Shown: piece by piece, positions 17,186-25,515 of the stretch
Numbering within the stretch: position 1 is the first letter of the stretch
Layout of the letters: each line of letters starts with the position of its first letter
DNA from: Chthoniobacterales bacterium
Lineage (GTDB): Bacteria; Verrucomicrobiota; Verrucomicrobiia; Chthoniobacterales; UBA10450
Assembly: GCA_035274845.1 (NCBI GenBank)
Contig: DATENU010000006.1
Coordinates: forward strand, 1-64,000
Direction: 5' to 3'
Length of the DNA stretch: 64,000 nt
Translations under genes and position numbers: made by a program
Notes under the pieces: generated by a model
Seen by the model: the letters and a program-made list of their open reading frames with translations, nothing else
The model's database searches: none
Told to the model about the DNA's origin: nothing

Positions 17186-17366
17186 GGCGTGACGGGTGGA
17201 TGACCAGTTTTCCGCCTGAGATTTGGCCCGTTTGAACGTCGGTCTGACGATTCGGTTTCGGCTTTGAGGTGTGTGGGTTGGTTGCATGCCGCCTGAAAAA
17301 GCATCAACCGTACCGGGCAGCCCGCTTGCCAGGGCCACCCCCTCGCGGCTAAGTTGCCACACCCCA

Positions 17367-18167
17367 ATGAGTTTGCCTGATTCCGACGCTACCATGGCGG
17401 TTTTCCTGGACCTGGAAAACATCGCCATCGGTGCGCACGAGGCCCAGTTTCCGGCCTTCGACATCCGCAAAGTCGTCGAGCGCCTCCTGCTCAAGGGCCA
17501 CATCGTGGTCAAGAAGGCCTATTGCGATTTCGACCGCTACAAGGCCTTTAAGCGCGGCCTGCATGAAGCGGCCTTCGAGCTGATCGAGATTCCCCACGTG
17601 CGCCAGTCGGGCAAGAATTCGGCCGATATCCGGATGGTCGTGGACGCCCTCGATCTTTGCTACACCAAGAGCCACGTCGACACTTTCGTCATCATCAGCG
17701 GCGATTCGGACTTCTCGCCGCTCGTCAGCAAACTGCGCGAGAATGCCAAGACCGTCATCGGCGTCGGCGTTAAGAAATCGACTTCCGATCTTTTCATCAG
17801 CAACTGTGATGAGTTCATCTACTACGACGATCTGGTCCGCGTTCAGCAGGCCAAGAAGCGTTCGAGTGCGCCCGCCGCGCCGCCTGCAAAAGCTTCAGCC
17901 GGCAAAGGGCATAGCCTCTCCGTGGATCGGGCGCTCGATCTTCTCGCGAAAACCTTGGAAGCTCTCAGGGCCGAGCGCGGCGAAGACTATCCGATCCGCG
18001 GTTCCCTTGTCAAACAGGCCATCAAGCGCCAAAACCCGGGGTTCAACGAGCGCGCGCATGGTTTTCGCGCCTTCAACGAATTGCTTCTCGAAGCGCAAAA
18101 GCAGGGGCTGTTAAAACTGGAAGACGATAAACAGGCCGGGACCTACATCGTCCACCCGGTCGATTGA
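17367..18167 (+). CDS. NYN-domain ribonuclease with C-terminal LOTUS/OST-HTH domain
   Basis: A predicted metal-dependent RNase of the PIN-like NYN/LabA group. Acidic active-site residues appear in AVFLDLENI, HVRQSGKNSADIRMVVD and ISGDSDFSPL. After a short Ala/Lys linker the last 80 residues (YPIRGSLVKQAIKRQNPGF, then GFRAFNELLLEAQKQGLL) match the LOTUS/OST-HTH fold, which binds RNA (including G-rich RNA) in animals and is common in bacterial NYN proteins. I chose MSLPDSD at 17367; MAVFLDL at 17394 is an alternative. A palindromic repeat begins 2 bp after the stop. Target RNAs are unknown. Confidence 0.88.
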   Translation: MSLPDSDATMAVFLDLENIAIGAHEAQFPAFDIRKVVERLLLKGHIVVKKAYCDFDRYKAFKRGLHEAAFELIEIPHVRQSGKNSADIRMVVDALDLCYTKSHVDTFVIISGDSDFSPLVSKLRENAKTVIGVGVKKSTSDLFISNCDEFIYYDDLVRVQQAKKRSSAPAAPPAKASAGKGHSLSVDRALDLLAKTLEALRAERGEDYPIRGSLVKQAIKRQNPGFNERAHGFRAFNELLLEAQKQGLLKLEDDKQAGTYIVHPVD

Positions 18168-18169
18168 TT

Positions 18170-18240
18170 GTAGGGACGCCGCGATGCGGCGTCCGTGAGC
18201 TCGAGCGCCGTCCGCGGACATCGCAGCGCGATGTCCCTAC
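18170..18240. repeat. Dispersed palindromic repeat, GTAGGGAC family (copy 1)
   Basis: Outer arms GTAGGGAC (18170-18177) and GTCCCTAC (18233-18240) enclose two stem-loops, GACGCCGC-GAT-GCGGCGTC (18175-18193) and GACATCGC-AGC-GCGATGTC (18217-18235). A second copy is at 25428-25493. It lies between convergent gene ends, as REP elements do, and may act as a transcription terminator. No REP-associated transposase is in the window. Confidence 0.85.
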
Positions 18241-18241
18241 C

Positions 18242-19549
18242 TTATTTGCGGCGATATTTCTCCTGGTACTTGTCTCGCAACCGGGTCTGTCGATTCGATA
18301 AGTCGATCTTGCGTCCGTCGATGAAAGCCGCCTCAACCTGGGTCGGGAAATCGAGCGGATCGCCATTAGTAACAATCAGAGTCGCTGCCTTTCCGGTCTC
18401 GAGCGAGCCGAGGCGGTCGGCCACTCCGAGGATCTGTGCCGGATAAAGCGTCACAGCCTTGAGCGCCGCTTCCTTTGGCAGCCCATATCCCGCGGCGAGC
18501 CCGGCCTCGTAGCCGACATTGCGCTCGTTCGTCTCCGCGCCGCGTCCATTCGAGGCGATGCAAAACCGGACGCCGGCCTGCTGCAATTTCGCGGCACTGC
18601 TCCAGGCGCTGTCGTAATCGTCGTCCCGCCGTGGCGGCAGACTCGTGGCCGGGCCGAGGATGACGGGCACTTCGCTCTCTTTAAGTTGCGCTGCCAGTCG
18701 CCAGGCATCGTCGCCGTCCACCAGCACGATCTTCAGCTGCATCTCTTTCGCCCAGGCCAGCGCCGTCTGGATTTGCGCGAGGGTGCTGGCATGGACGAAC
18801 AACGGTAACTTGCCGTCGAATACCGGCATCAACGCTTCCCACCGCAAATCTGCTTTGAAATCCGGCCCTGGGTTTTTCCGCGCCTGCCAGTAAGCCCGCG
18901 CGATTTGGAAGGCGTCGCGGATTTGCTTCTGCGCCTTCTCCATTTCCTTCTGCTGATCCTTGACCGATTTCCGCGCCCGGGGGCGGCGATCGATCGTCAG
19001 GTTCGGCCAGCGCAAATGCATCGCGGCCGGCGAAAGCACCGTCATCTCCTCCGGCGTCCATCCATCGAGCCGGAGCACGGCCGATTGCCCGGAGATGATT
19101 CCGCCTTCAGGAACCGAAAGCGCCGTTAAAACTCCGGCGGCGCGCGCCACCGGGATCAATTCGCTGTCCGGATTCACGCTCGTAATGCTGCGAACATTCG
19201 GATTGAGCCCGCCCGATTCCTCGACGTCCACCGTCGCGCGGACCGCCCCGATCTCGACCAGGCCCAGGACGGTGTTGGCGTTGATCAGTCCGGGGTAAAC
19301 ATGTTTGCCATTCGCCTCGATCACGTCCGCGCCCGACGGAATGGCGACATCGGCCCCGATCGCCGTGATCTTGCCGTTCTCGAAAACGATCGTGCCGGCC
19401 GGAATGTCCGGGCCGCTTATGGGATGGATCGTCGCGCCTTTGATGGCGGCTGCTTTTGTCTGCGGGGGCGCCGGAATCGTGTCCGAGGCGTTGAGCGTCC
19501 CGGTTACGCAGAGGGCCACTAACAAGAGAATTTGGGAACGGCGGCTCAT
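18242..19549 (-). CDS. Secreted amidohydrolase-fold protein lacking the HxH motif
   Basis: Signal peptide at 1-22 (ILLLVALCVTGTLNAS). The body is an amidohydrolase (imidazolonepropionase-like) fold: the composite beta-sandwich start (GATIHPISGPDIPAGTIVFE), a C-terminal LGVADRLGSLETGKAATLIV, and a TIM barrel between. Where active members have PG-x-IDxHxH, this one has YPGLINANTVLGL, so the first two metal ligands are missing. It is probably not a normal hydrolase. The ATG overlaps the stop of the 1047-residue amidohydrolase as ATGA, so the two are made together and may form a complex. Confidence 0.85.
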   Translation of the reverse strand: MSRRSQILLLVALCVTGTLNASDTIPAPPQTKAAAIKGATIHPISGPDIPAGTIVFENGKITAIGADVAIPSGADVIEANGKHVYPGLINANTVLGLVEIGAVRATVDVEESGGLNPNVRSITSVNPDSELIPVARAAGVLTALSVPEGGIISGQSAVLRLDGWTPEEMTVLSPAAMHLRWPNLTIDRRPRARKSVKDQQKEMEKAQKQIRDAFQIARAYWQARKNPGPDFKADLRWEALMPVFDGKLPLFVHASTLAQIQTALAWAKEMQLKIVLVDGDDAWRLAAQLKESEVPVILGPATSLPPRRDDDYDSAWSSAAKLQQAGVRFCIASNGRGAETNERNVGYEAGLAAGYGLPKEAALKAVTLYPAQILGVADRLGSLETGKAATLIVTNGDPLDFPTQVEAAFIDGRKIDLSNRQTRLRDKYQEKYRRK

Positions 19550-22500
19550 TCTCGCGCGTCCTCCTGGCAGGTGTGTTTGTCGCGGCCATCTCCGTAGATT
19601 GGCGCCAGTTCGTGGTCGCGGTGACGCTGATGCGCGGAAATCTTCGGCGGTTCTTTGTCGTCCTTCTTCTCGCCGTCGCCTTTCTCGCCCGAGCCAATTT
19701 CTTTCATCCGCTCAACGAGCGCTTTCTGGACGAGCGCTTCGCGTTGCGCGGCGAAATTCTTCCGGGCTTCCGCGTCCTCTCCGCGATCAAAGTATTTCCG
19801 GCCATCGATCCAGGTCTGCTGGACTCGCGAATAATTGGAAAGCGGATTGCCGCTCCAAATGACGAAATCGGCGTCCTTGCCGTTTTCGAGCGAGCCGGTT
19901 TTTCCATCGATGCGCAATTGTTTCGCGGAATTAATCGTCACCAGCTTCAAGGCCTCTTCCGGCGAGAGGCCGCCATACTTCATCGACTTCGCTGCCTCGG
20001 TGTTGAGCCTGCGGGCGAGATCAGCGCTGTCGGAGTTGACGGAGGTCAGCACTCCGTTGTCATGCATCATGGCGGCATTGTTCGGAATGGCGTCGTAAAC
20101 CTCGAACTTGTAGCCCCACCAATCCGCGAACGTCGACCCGCCGACGCCATCCTTCGCCATGACGTCGGCGACTTTGTATCCCTCGAGAATGTGCTGCAGG
20201 GTGCCCACCTTGATCTTGAACTCGCGCGCCACGCTGAGGAACGCCAGGATCTCGTCCTGGCGATACGAGTGGCAATGAATCAGCCGCTTGCCGCTGATGA
20301 TTTCCGAAATGGCTTCGAGCTGGAGATCACGGCGAACCGGGAGGCCCTGTTTCTTCTTCAGCGCGGCGTCGTATTCGAGCGCGGCCCGGAAACGATCCCG
20401 CATGATCTGTTCAACGCCCATCCGCGTCTGCGGGTAGCGTGTCCTGAATTTGTCGCCCCAGTTCGATTGCTTGACGTTTTCGCCCAGGGCGAACTTCACT
20501 CCCGGCATTGCGTCCGCGAATTTCAATTCTTCGGGAAGCGCGCCCCAGCGGAACTTGATTACCTGGTTCTGGCCGCCCATCGGATTGGCGGAGCCGTGCA
20601 AAACGTTCGCGGTGGTTACGCCGCCAGCCAGCTCGCGATAAAGGCCGATATCGGTTGGGTCGAGAACGTCACCGATGCGCACTTCGCAGGTGACTGCATG
20701 GCTCGATTCATTCACGCCGCGGCTGATCGCGGTGTGAGAGTGGCAATCGATAATCCCGGGCGTGACGTGCAATTCCTTGCCGTCGATGACCGCCGCGCCA
20801 CCTGGCGCCTTCAACCCGGGGCCTACGGCCGAAATTTTTCCAGCCGTCACCAGAAGATCTGCGTTTTGCAGGGTGCCTTGAGGACCCGAGGTCCAAATCG
20901 TCGCACCCTGGACCAGGACTGTCTTGGGTTGGTCCGGCAGGGCCGCGCGGCCGAAGGCACCGGCCGGAAAGGTCTCGGGAAAATCGAGGGGTTTATCGAG
21001 CGGCGATGGTTTTTCGTCCGGCTTTTTCGTGGGGGTAAACGCCGCGGTCCGTTTCGCGTTCCACCGCACCGTCGTTAGCCCGGGCGCATCGCCGGTGCCG
21101 GCAATCGTTTCGCCAGCAATCTGCCCCGTCAATCGGATCGAACCTTCGCCTTTGTCGAATAACTTCGCCGGCGCGACAACCAGAACCGTGTCCTCTTTCA
21201 CCGAGACCGTCGCCTTTTCGCCGCCGACTTTCGCGTCAAGCTTCTCGACCTTGCCTTCAATCACGAGCGGCAATGTCTTGCCTTCCGCGGTCAGCTCCCA
21301 CGTTCCGCGCACGTCGCGCTCACGAGCCTGATCGGTGTCGTAATATCGCCCGTCGATCCAGGTAGTGACGATCTTCGCGTCATCTCCAAAAAGATCGCCG
21401 GTCGCCACGACGAGGTTCGCGATCCTCCCCGCAGCGATAGAACCCAGCCGGTCGGCTACGCCGAACATTTCCGCCGGCGTGCTGGTCAAGGCCGCCAAGG
21501 CCGCGTCTTTGCTCAATCCGCGTCGAACGGCGAGCCGTAACCGTGACCAAAAATCCTTCTCCGGTTTTTCCAGCTTCTCAGTGGTGAAGGCAAAAGGGAT
21601 GCCTGCTTCCGCGAGCCGGGCCGGATTGCTGGGCGCGCGGTCCCAGTGCTGCAAGTCGTCGAGTTCAACCTCCAGGGCTTGCTCCGGCCGTTCGATCTCA
21701 GGCGGTTTTGGAAAATCGAGCGGCAGAATAATTGCCGGCTTTTTCTCGGCGAGCGCTTTCCGAATCCGATACTCATAGCCGTTCCCAAAAAGAATCGGCT
21801 TCAATTTGAACTCCTCCGCGATCCGCATCGCCCGCAGCAGATCAAGCTCGTCTTCGGCCTCGAAGACGGCGGGATTGCGCTGCGCCTGTTCCGCCAATGC
21901 CGCCAGGCTCGCATTCGATTCCGGCCGTTCCGTCGTTGCCGGGTTTTTCCGATAAGCTTCCTGCGCCGCCTGATACCACGACGCGTCGAGCAAACTCTGC
22001 CGGATCAGCGCGATGCTGCCCATGAGCGAGTTCGGATAACCGCGGTCGCCTTCCCGATCGAATTCGAAAGCAACGTGCTGCGCGACCAGTGGCGAAACCA
22101 CCATCGTATCGACGTCCGATTCCTGGAGGTTGATCAGCGCGCTCGAGCCGCGAAAAATTCCGCGCCCGGGAACGATCAGCGCGCTGGTGAACCCGAGGTC
22201 GCGCAACGCCCGGGTGCCTTTCTTGTCGAGATTAAGATAATCGGCCGCTCTTCGCTCCGGAGTGACGTGCGAATTCCAGGAATGCATCCCTTTTGCGCTT
22301 TCGCGCGGGACTTCTTTCGGCTTCGCGTTGGGATCGTCCGGGTCGACATCGTTGCGGACCGGTTCCGGCTTGAGCGTTTCCGGCAAATCGAGGCGGCTGT
22401 AAGCATCGATGAATCCGGGATAGATCGTTTTTCCAGTGAGATCCCAAACCCGCGCTTCCGCCGGAATCTTAACGTCGGGTCCCGCCTCGGCGATCAGCCC

Positions 22501-22689
22501 ATCGCGGATGAGGACCGTGCCTTTCTCGATCGTTTTGCCAGGTGCCGCGACGATGCGCGCATTGGTGAGGGCATGAACCCGCGGGTCGTTTTCACGAATG
22601 CCCTGCCTCGGAACCGTCGTTACCTGGGCCGAACCGGAAACCGCCAGAGAGAGCGCAGCTGCAACCCAGGAAAGTCGAGACAACCTCAT
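19546..22689 (-). CDS. Secreted tandem amidohydrolase (inactive plus active modules)
   Basis: A 1047-residue exported protein (signal peptide about 1-21) with two amidohydrolase folds in series. The N-terminal module (about 25-450) has YPGFIDAYSRLDL, where both metal histidines of HxH are replaced. The C-terminal module (about 590-1010) has VTPGIIDCHSHTAIS with HSH intact near residue 648, later histidines in LIHCHSYR and LQHILEG, and an aspartate in NSDSADL. Only the second module should be catalytic, perhaps as a peptidase or deaminase. The C-terminal tail is Lys/Asp/Glu-rich. It is coupled to the downstream inactive homologue by an ATGA overlap. Confidence 0.87.
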   Translation of the reverse strand: MRLSRLSWVAAALSLAVSGSAQVTTVPRQGIRENDPRVHALTNARIVAAPGKTIEKGTVLIRDGLIAEAGPDVKIPAEARVWDLTGKTIYPGFIDAYSRLDLPETLKPEPVRNDVDPDDPNAKPKEVPRESAKGMHSWNSHVTPERRAADYLNLDKKGTRALRDLGFTSALIVPGRGIFRGSSALINLQESDVDTMVVSPLVAQHVAFEFDREGDRGYPNSLMGSIALIRQSLLDASWYQAAQEAYRKNPATTERPESNASLAALAEQAQRNPAVFEAEDELDLLRAMRIAEEFKLKPILFGNGYEYRIRKALAEKKPAIILPLDFPKPPEIERPEQALEVELDDLQHWDRAPSNPARLAEAGIPFAFTTEKLEKPEKDFWSRLRLAVRRGLSKDAALAALTSTPAEMFGVADRLGSIAAGRIANLVVATGDLFGDDAKIVTTWIDGRYYDTDQARERDVRGTWELTAEGKTLPLVIEGKVEKLDAKVGGEKATVSVKEDTVLVVAPAKLFDKGEGSIRLTGQIAGETIAGTGDAPGLTTVRWNAKRTAAFTPTKKPDEKPSPLDKPLDFPETFPAGAFGRAALPDQPKTVLVQGATIWTSGPQGTLQNADLLVTAGKISAVGPGLKAPGGAAVIDGKELHVTPGIIDCHSHTAISRGVNESSHAVTCEVRIGDVLDPTDIGLYRELAGGVTTANVLHGSANPMGGQNQVIKFRWGALPEELKFADAMPGVKFALGENVKQSNWGDKFRTRYPQTRMGVEQIMRDRFRAALEYDAALKKKQGLPVRRDLQLEAISEIISGKRLIHCHSYRQDEILAFLSVAREFKIKVGTLQHILEGYKVADVMAKDGVGGSTFADWWGYKFEVYDAIPNNAAMMHDNGVLTSVNSDSADLARRLNTEAAKSMKYGGLSPEEALKLVTINSAKQLRIDGKTGSLENGKDADFVIWSGNPLSNYSRVQQTWIDGRKYFDRGEDAEARKNFAAQREALVQKALVERMKEIGSGEKGDGEKKDDKEPPKISAHQRHRDHELAPIYGDGRDKHTCQEDARE

Positions 22690-22752
22690 GACAGGAGTTG
22701 CAGGCTAGCTGGACGGAGGCCTGAAACAAGCCGCAATTACACCGGGCCGCTG

Positions 22753-22845
22753 GTGCTTGGGAACGAGGGAATCAAACAACGTGTCGTCGCTAAAACAAGG
22801 AGGGGCGCTTTCCAAACCGCCCTCGTTCCCAAGCTCCGGCTTGGG
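22753..22845. repeat. Palindromic repeat in the 22690-22960 intergenic stretch
   Basis: GTGCTTGGGAACGAGGG (22753-22769) is mirrored by CCCTCGTTCCCAAGC (22820-22834), and a small hairpin AAGCTCCGGCTTGGG follows. The remaining 100 bp up to the FabG-like gene has another short inverted pair around CGAAGC/GCTTCG. No gene is apparent in 22690-22960; the promoter of the long amidohydrolase gene must be here, but I cannot point to it. Confidence 0.6.
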
Positions 22846-22960
22846 GGCGCAATTGTCTTCGAAGCTGCCGCTTCGCGATTCGCGCCATGTCCCATGCCGG
22901 CATCGCCCCTCGAAGCAAAGCTTCGCAGATTGACGCATTCCATGTAGGGGCAGCGCCACC

Positions 22961-23716
22961 TTATCCCATGTAAAACCCGCCGTTCACGTTCAAGACGTGA
23001 CCGGTGATATAGGAGGCCATGGGTGAGCAAAGAAATAACGCGGCATCGACGATGTTTTCGGCGTCGCCCAGGCGGCCGAGCGGGATTTGCTTGATGAAGT
23101 TCGCCGTCACTTCGTCCGGCATTCCTTTGCTCATGCCGACATCGATGAAGCCAGGCGCAATGGCGTTCACGGTGATGTTTTGCCGGGCGAACTCGCGCGC
23201 GGAAACCTTCGTCAGCGCGACGATCGCGGCCTTGCTCGATGAATAATTGGCCTGACCGAACAGTCCCATTTGCCCGCTGACCGACGACAGGTTCACGATC
23301 CGGCCATCTTTTCGGAGAATGCCCGTGGCTTTTTGAGTGACGTTGAAAGTGCCGGCGAGATTGACGCGAACGACGCTCTCGAACTCTTCTAACGTCAGTT
23401 TCTTAATGGTGCGGTCGCGAATGATGCCGGAATTATTGATGAGGATATCGAGACCGCCAAATTTGTCCGCGATCGTTTTGATCATGGCCTCGACCTGATT
23501 TGGCTGGGTGACATCGCAGTCAATTACGAGCGGATCCTTCAGGTCCCCGGCGACCGCATCCGCGTCGGCTTTGTTCTGACCGGCGGGATCGGTGATGTAA
23601 TTCAGGACGCATTGGGCGCCGCGCCGGCCGAAGGCCTTGATCATCTCCGCGCCGAGCCCGCGGGAACTCCCGGTTACGAGGACGACTTTGCCGGTGAAAT
23701 CGAGTGGATCGGTCAT
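22961..23716 (-). CDS. fabG: 3-oxoacyl-ACP reductase, FabG-like SDR
   Basis: A 251-residue short-chain dehydrogenase. Visible are the NADP(H)-binding TGSSRGLG (14-21 region), NNSG, the catalytic serine in NLSSVSGQMG and the YSSSK pair (Y and K of the active site), and the family end GHVLNVNGGF. It reduces 3-ketoacyl-ACP or -CoA to the 3-hydroxy form. The frame is open far upstream but the protein starts at MTDPLDFTGK (23716), whose ATG overlaps the stop of the upstream membrane-protein gene. A lone FabG among acyl-CoA genes may act as an acetoacetyl-CoA reductase rather than in fatty-acid synthesis. Confidence 0.92.
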   Translation of the reverse strand: MTDPLDFTGKVVLVTGSSRGLGAEMIKAFGRRGAQCVLNYITDPAGQNKADADAVAGDLKDPLVIDCDVTQPNQVEAMIKTIADKFGGLDILINNSGIIRDRTIKKLTLEEFESVVRVNLAGTFNVTQKATGILRKDGRIVNLSSVSGQMGLFGQANYSSSKAAIVALTKVSAREFARQNITVNAIAPGFIDVGMSKGMPDEVTANFIKQIPLGRLGDAENIVDAALFLCSPMASYITGHVLNVNGGFYMG

Positions 23717-24231
23717 TGGGGAAGTTGAGAGTTGGGAGTTGAGAGTTGAGAGCCGGAGAATCTGCTCACGATTAATGCAATCGGTAGTCCGATTAGCAAC
23801 ATGTGCACGCACACAGCGACCAAATCTCGGGATAAGGAAGGGTGTACGACCGGATAGGCGAGGGGCATGACGATCCAATACATAAAGCCGTAGACAACTA
23901 CGCCGTAAAGCATCCCGGAAACGATGGGATGTTGCGTTAGGAACACACGTTTGCGGCTCGCGGCGTAGAAAACAGTCGCCACCACAAAGGCAATGAAGAA
24001 ATGGATGGCGAGCCCCAACCCGGCCGTCGCCAGGCCGCCGTTGATGGCCGCTTCCCGACCAATCAAACCGGCGGCGACTCCCTGCAAAACGCGAATTGGA
24101 CCGACGCCCTTGGGGTAACCAAGAATGAAGGCCGAGCTGATATCCAGAACTCCCGCCACTAATCCCGCCCACCCGATGACCGGGATAGCCTGCGATTCTT
24201 CAGTTGCCGGTGCGGAAGCATCTGTCCTCAT
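23713..24231 (-). CDS. Hypothetical four-helix membrane protein
   Basis: 172 residues with four hydrophobic segments (about 18-38, 66-91, 104-124, 139-159). It begins MRTDASAPATEES and has the pattern IPVIGWAGLVAGVLDISSAF at its first helix. I recall similar unnamed proteins but no function. The last 13 residues (GSQLSTPNSQLPQ) are encoded by the 7-bp-periodic repeat at 23723-23750, so the natural C-terminus was probably shorter. It overlaps the fabG start by four bases. Confidence 0.7.
   Translation of the reverse strand: MRTDASAPATEESQAIPVIGWAGLVAGVLDISSAFILGYPKGVGPIRVLQGVAAGLIGREAAINGGLATAGLGLAIHFFIAFVVATVFYAASRKRVFLTQHPIVSGMLYGVVVYGFMYWIVMPLAYPVVHPSLSRDLVAVCVHMLLIGLPIALIVSRFSGSQLSTPNSQLPQ
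23723..23750. repeat. 7-bp-periodic repeat (AGTTGAG)
   Basis: Four heptads on the plus strand: AGTTGAG, AGTTGGG, AGTTGAG, AGTTGAG. On the coding minus strand this is CTCAACT repeated, which reads L-N-S-Q-L-S-T in every frame without a stop, while the other strand meets TGA. It forms the end of the membrane-protein gene. Related 7-bp arrays are at 24801-24835, 52645-52711 and 58031-58065. Confidence 0.85.
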
Positions 24232-24294
24232 GCGCGGACGTTAGGCGGAAAGGGCGTTGCTCGACAAGCGATTGCCGTTAAGATTTCAAACTCC

Positions 24295-25431
24295 ATGGCC
24301 GCTCCGATTCGAGTTCTCACTGCTGTCCCGATTTGCGACGGGCATGACAGCGCGATCAACACCATCAATCTGGAATTTATCCGGCACGGCATCGAGGTGG
24401 TCTATCTCGGTTACCACCGTTACGCGGACGACATCGTGCGCGCGGCCATCCAGGAAGATGTGCGTGCGATCGGCATATCGAGCTACAACGGGGGACACAT
24501 CGAATTTTTTGCGGAGGTGGTGCGGCAACTGAAGAAGCGCGGGGCCGACGATATCAAGGTCTTTGGCGGCGGTGGCGGCACCATCACTCACGACGACCAG
24601 CGCGTGATGCAAAAGCGCGGAGTGGACCAGATTTTCTTCGCCGGAACCTCGCTCACCGAGATGGTGCAATGGGTTCACAAACGCTACGGCAAGGGACATA
24701 AACACGGGGGCCGAAAAGGCGCGCCCGCTGACATGCAATTGGCGCGAAAGCTCACCGAGATCGAAGACCGCTATGCGAACGACAAACGCGCAAAGAAGAA
24801 AATTGAAAATCGAAAATCGAAATTCGAAAATACAAAGGTGATGGGGTTTACTGGGCCGGGCGGAGCAGGCAAGACGACGCTGATCGATGAGCTGGTGTTG
24901 CGGTTGTTGAATCGGGAGCCGAAGGCGCGGATCGCGATTCTTTCTCACGATCCAAGCGTTGTCGGCGAAGGGGCGTTGCTCGGCGATCGCGCCACGATGA
25001 TCAACTCGCAGCACGATCGCGTTTTCATGCGCAGTATGGCGACACGCGGCCAGGCGGGGGGCCTTTCCCCCGCGACGGAAGATTGCCTCAAACTCCTGGC
25101 TCAAAGCGGGTTTCAATATGTCATTATCGAGACCGTCGGGACGGGCCAGGAAGCGATGCCGTTTCAAAACAAACTGGTCGACCAAACGGTCCTGGTGATG
25201 AATCCGGATTACGGCGCGCGCCTCCAATTGCAAAAGATCGTCATGCTCGATTTAGCCGACATCGTGGTCGTAAACAAAAGTGACCAGGAGCGGGCGAAGA
25301 CGGCCATGAGCGAGATCGAGCGCCGGCTTGAAGGCAACAAGCGGAAGCAGCAATTGGTCGCGACCGTCGCAAAACGCCATCGCGATCCGGGCGTGGATAA
25401 ACTTTGTGATTTATTGACGATGGAGAGGTAG
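24295..25431 (+). CDS. B12-binding/MeaI-type G-protein chaperone of an acyl-CoA mutase
   Basis: A 378-residue fusion. Residues 1-135 form a cobalamin-binding domain with the lower-ligand histidine in DGHDSAIN (15-22) and GGGGGT near the nucleotide tail. Residues 183-375 form a MeaB/MeaI-class GTPase: P-loop GPGGAGKTT, ETVGTGQEAM and NKSD. The order B12 domain then G domain is that of the N-terminal part of IcmF (isobutyryl-CoA mutase fused); here the mutase domain is encoded separately downstream. The linker (about 170-181, IENRKSKFENTK) is translated from a 7-bp repeat. The stop TAG lies in a palindromic repeat. It should load and protect B12 on the mutase. Confidence 0.9.
   Translation: MAAPIRVLTAVPICDGHDSAINTINLEFIRHGIEVVYLGYHRYADDIVRAAIQEDVRAIGISSYNGGHIEFFAEVVRQLKKRGADDIKVFGGGGGTITHDDQRVMQKRGVDQIFFAGTSLTEMVQWVHKRYGKGHKHGGRKGAPADMQLARKLTEIEDRYANDKRAKKKIENRKSKFENTKVMGFTGPGGAGKTTLIDELVLRLLNREPKARIAILSHDPSVVGEGALLGDRATMINSQHDRVFMRSMATRGQAGGLSPATEDCLKLLAQSGFQYVIIETVGTGQEAMPFQNKLVDQTVLVMNPDYGARLQLQKIVMLDLADIVVVNKSDQERAKTAMSEIERRLEGNKRKQQLVATVAKRHRDPGVDKLCDLLTMER
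24801..24835. repeat. 7-bp-periodic repeat (AATCGAA) inside a coding linker
   Basis: Five heptads: AATTGAA, AATCGAA, AATCGAA, ATTCGAA, AATACAA. AATCGAA reads N-R-K-S-K-I-E in any frame, and its complement is also free of stops. It sits exactly between the B12 and G domains. The same unit recurs at 58031-58065. Confidence 0.85.
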
Positions 25432-25493
25432 GGACGGCGCGCTGCGCCGTCCGCGGTGGCCGACGATCGGACGCCGCAGCGCGGCGTCCCTAC
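25428..25493. repeat. Dispersed palindromic repeat, GTAGGGAC family (copy 2)
   Basis: GTAGGGACGGCGCGCTGCGC (25428-25447) and following CGTCC are mirrored by GGACGCCGCAGCGCGGCGTC with CCTAC (25469-25493). The repeat's TAG (25429-25431) is the stop codon of the B12/G-protein gene. It fills most of the gap to the mutase gene, so the two may be cotranscribed through it or separated by it. Confidence 0.85.
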
Positions 25494-25515
25494 CAAAAAG
25501 GCGGAGAAAAATATT

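Noticed and set aside
19573..21078. Plus-strand open frame of 501 codons
   Set aside because: It is the antisense of the tandem amidohydrolase and lacks recognisable domains.
24232..24294. Cobalamin riboswitch before the B12-dependent mutase genes
   Set aside because: Only about 60 bp separate the divergent genes, and no B12-box-like sequence is visible.
24801..24835. Short tandem repeats as a CRISPR array
   Set aside because: Units are 7 bp with no spacers, and no cas genes are present anywhere in the window.
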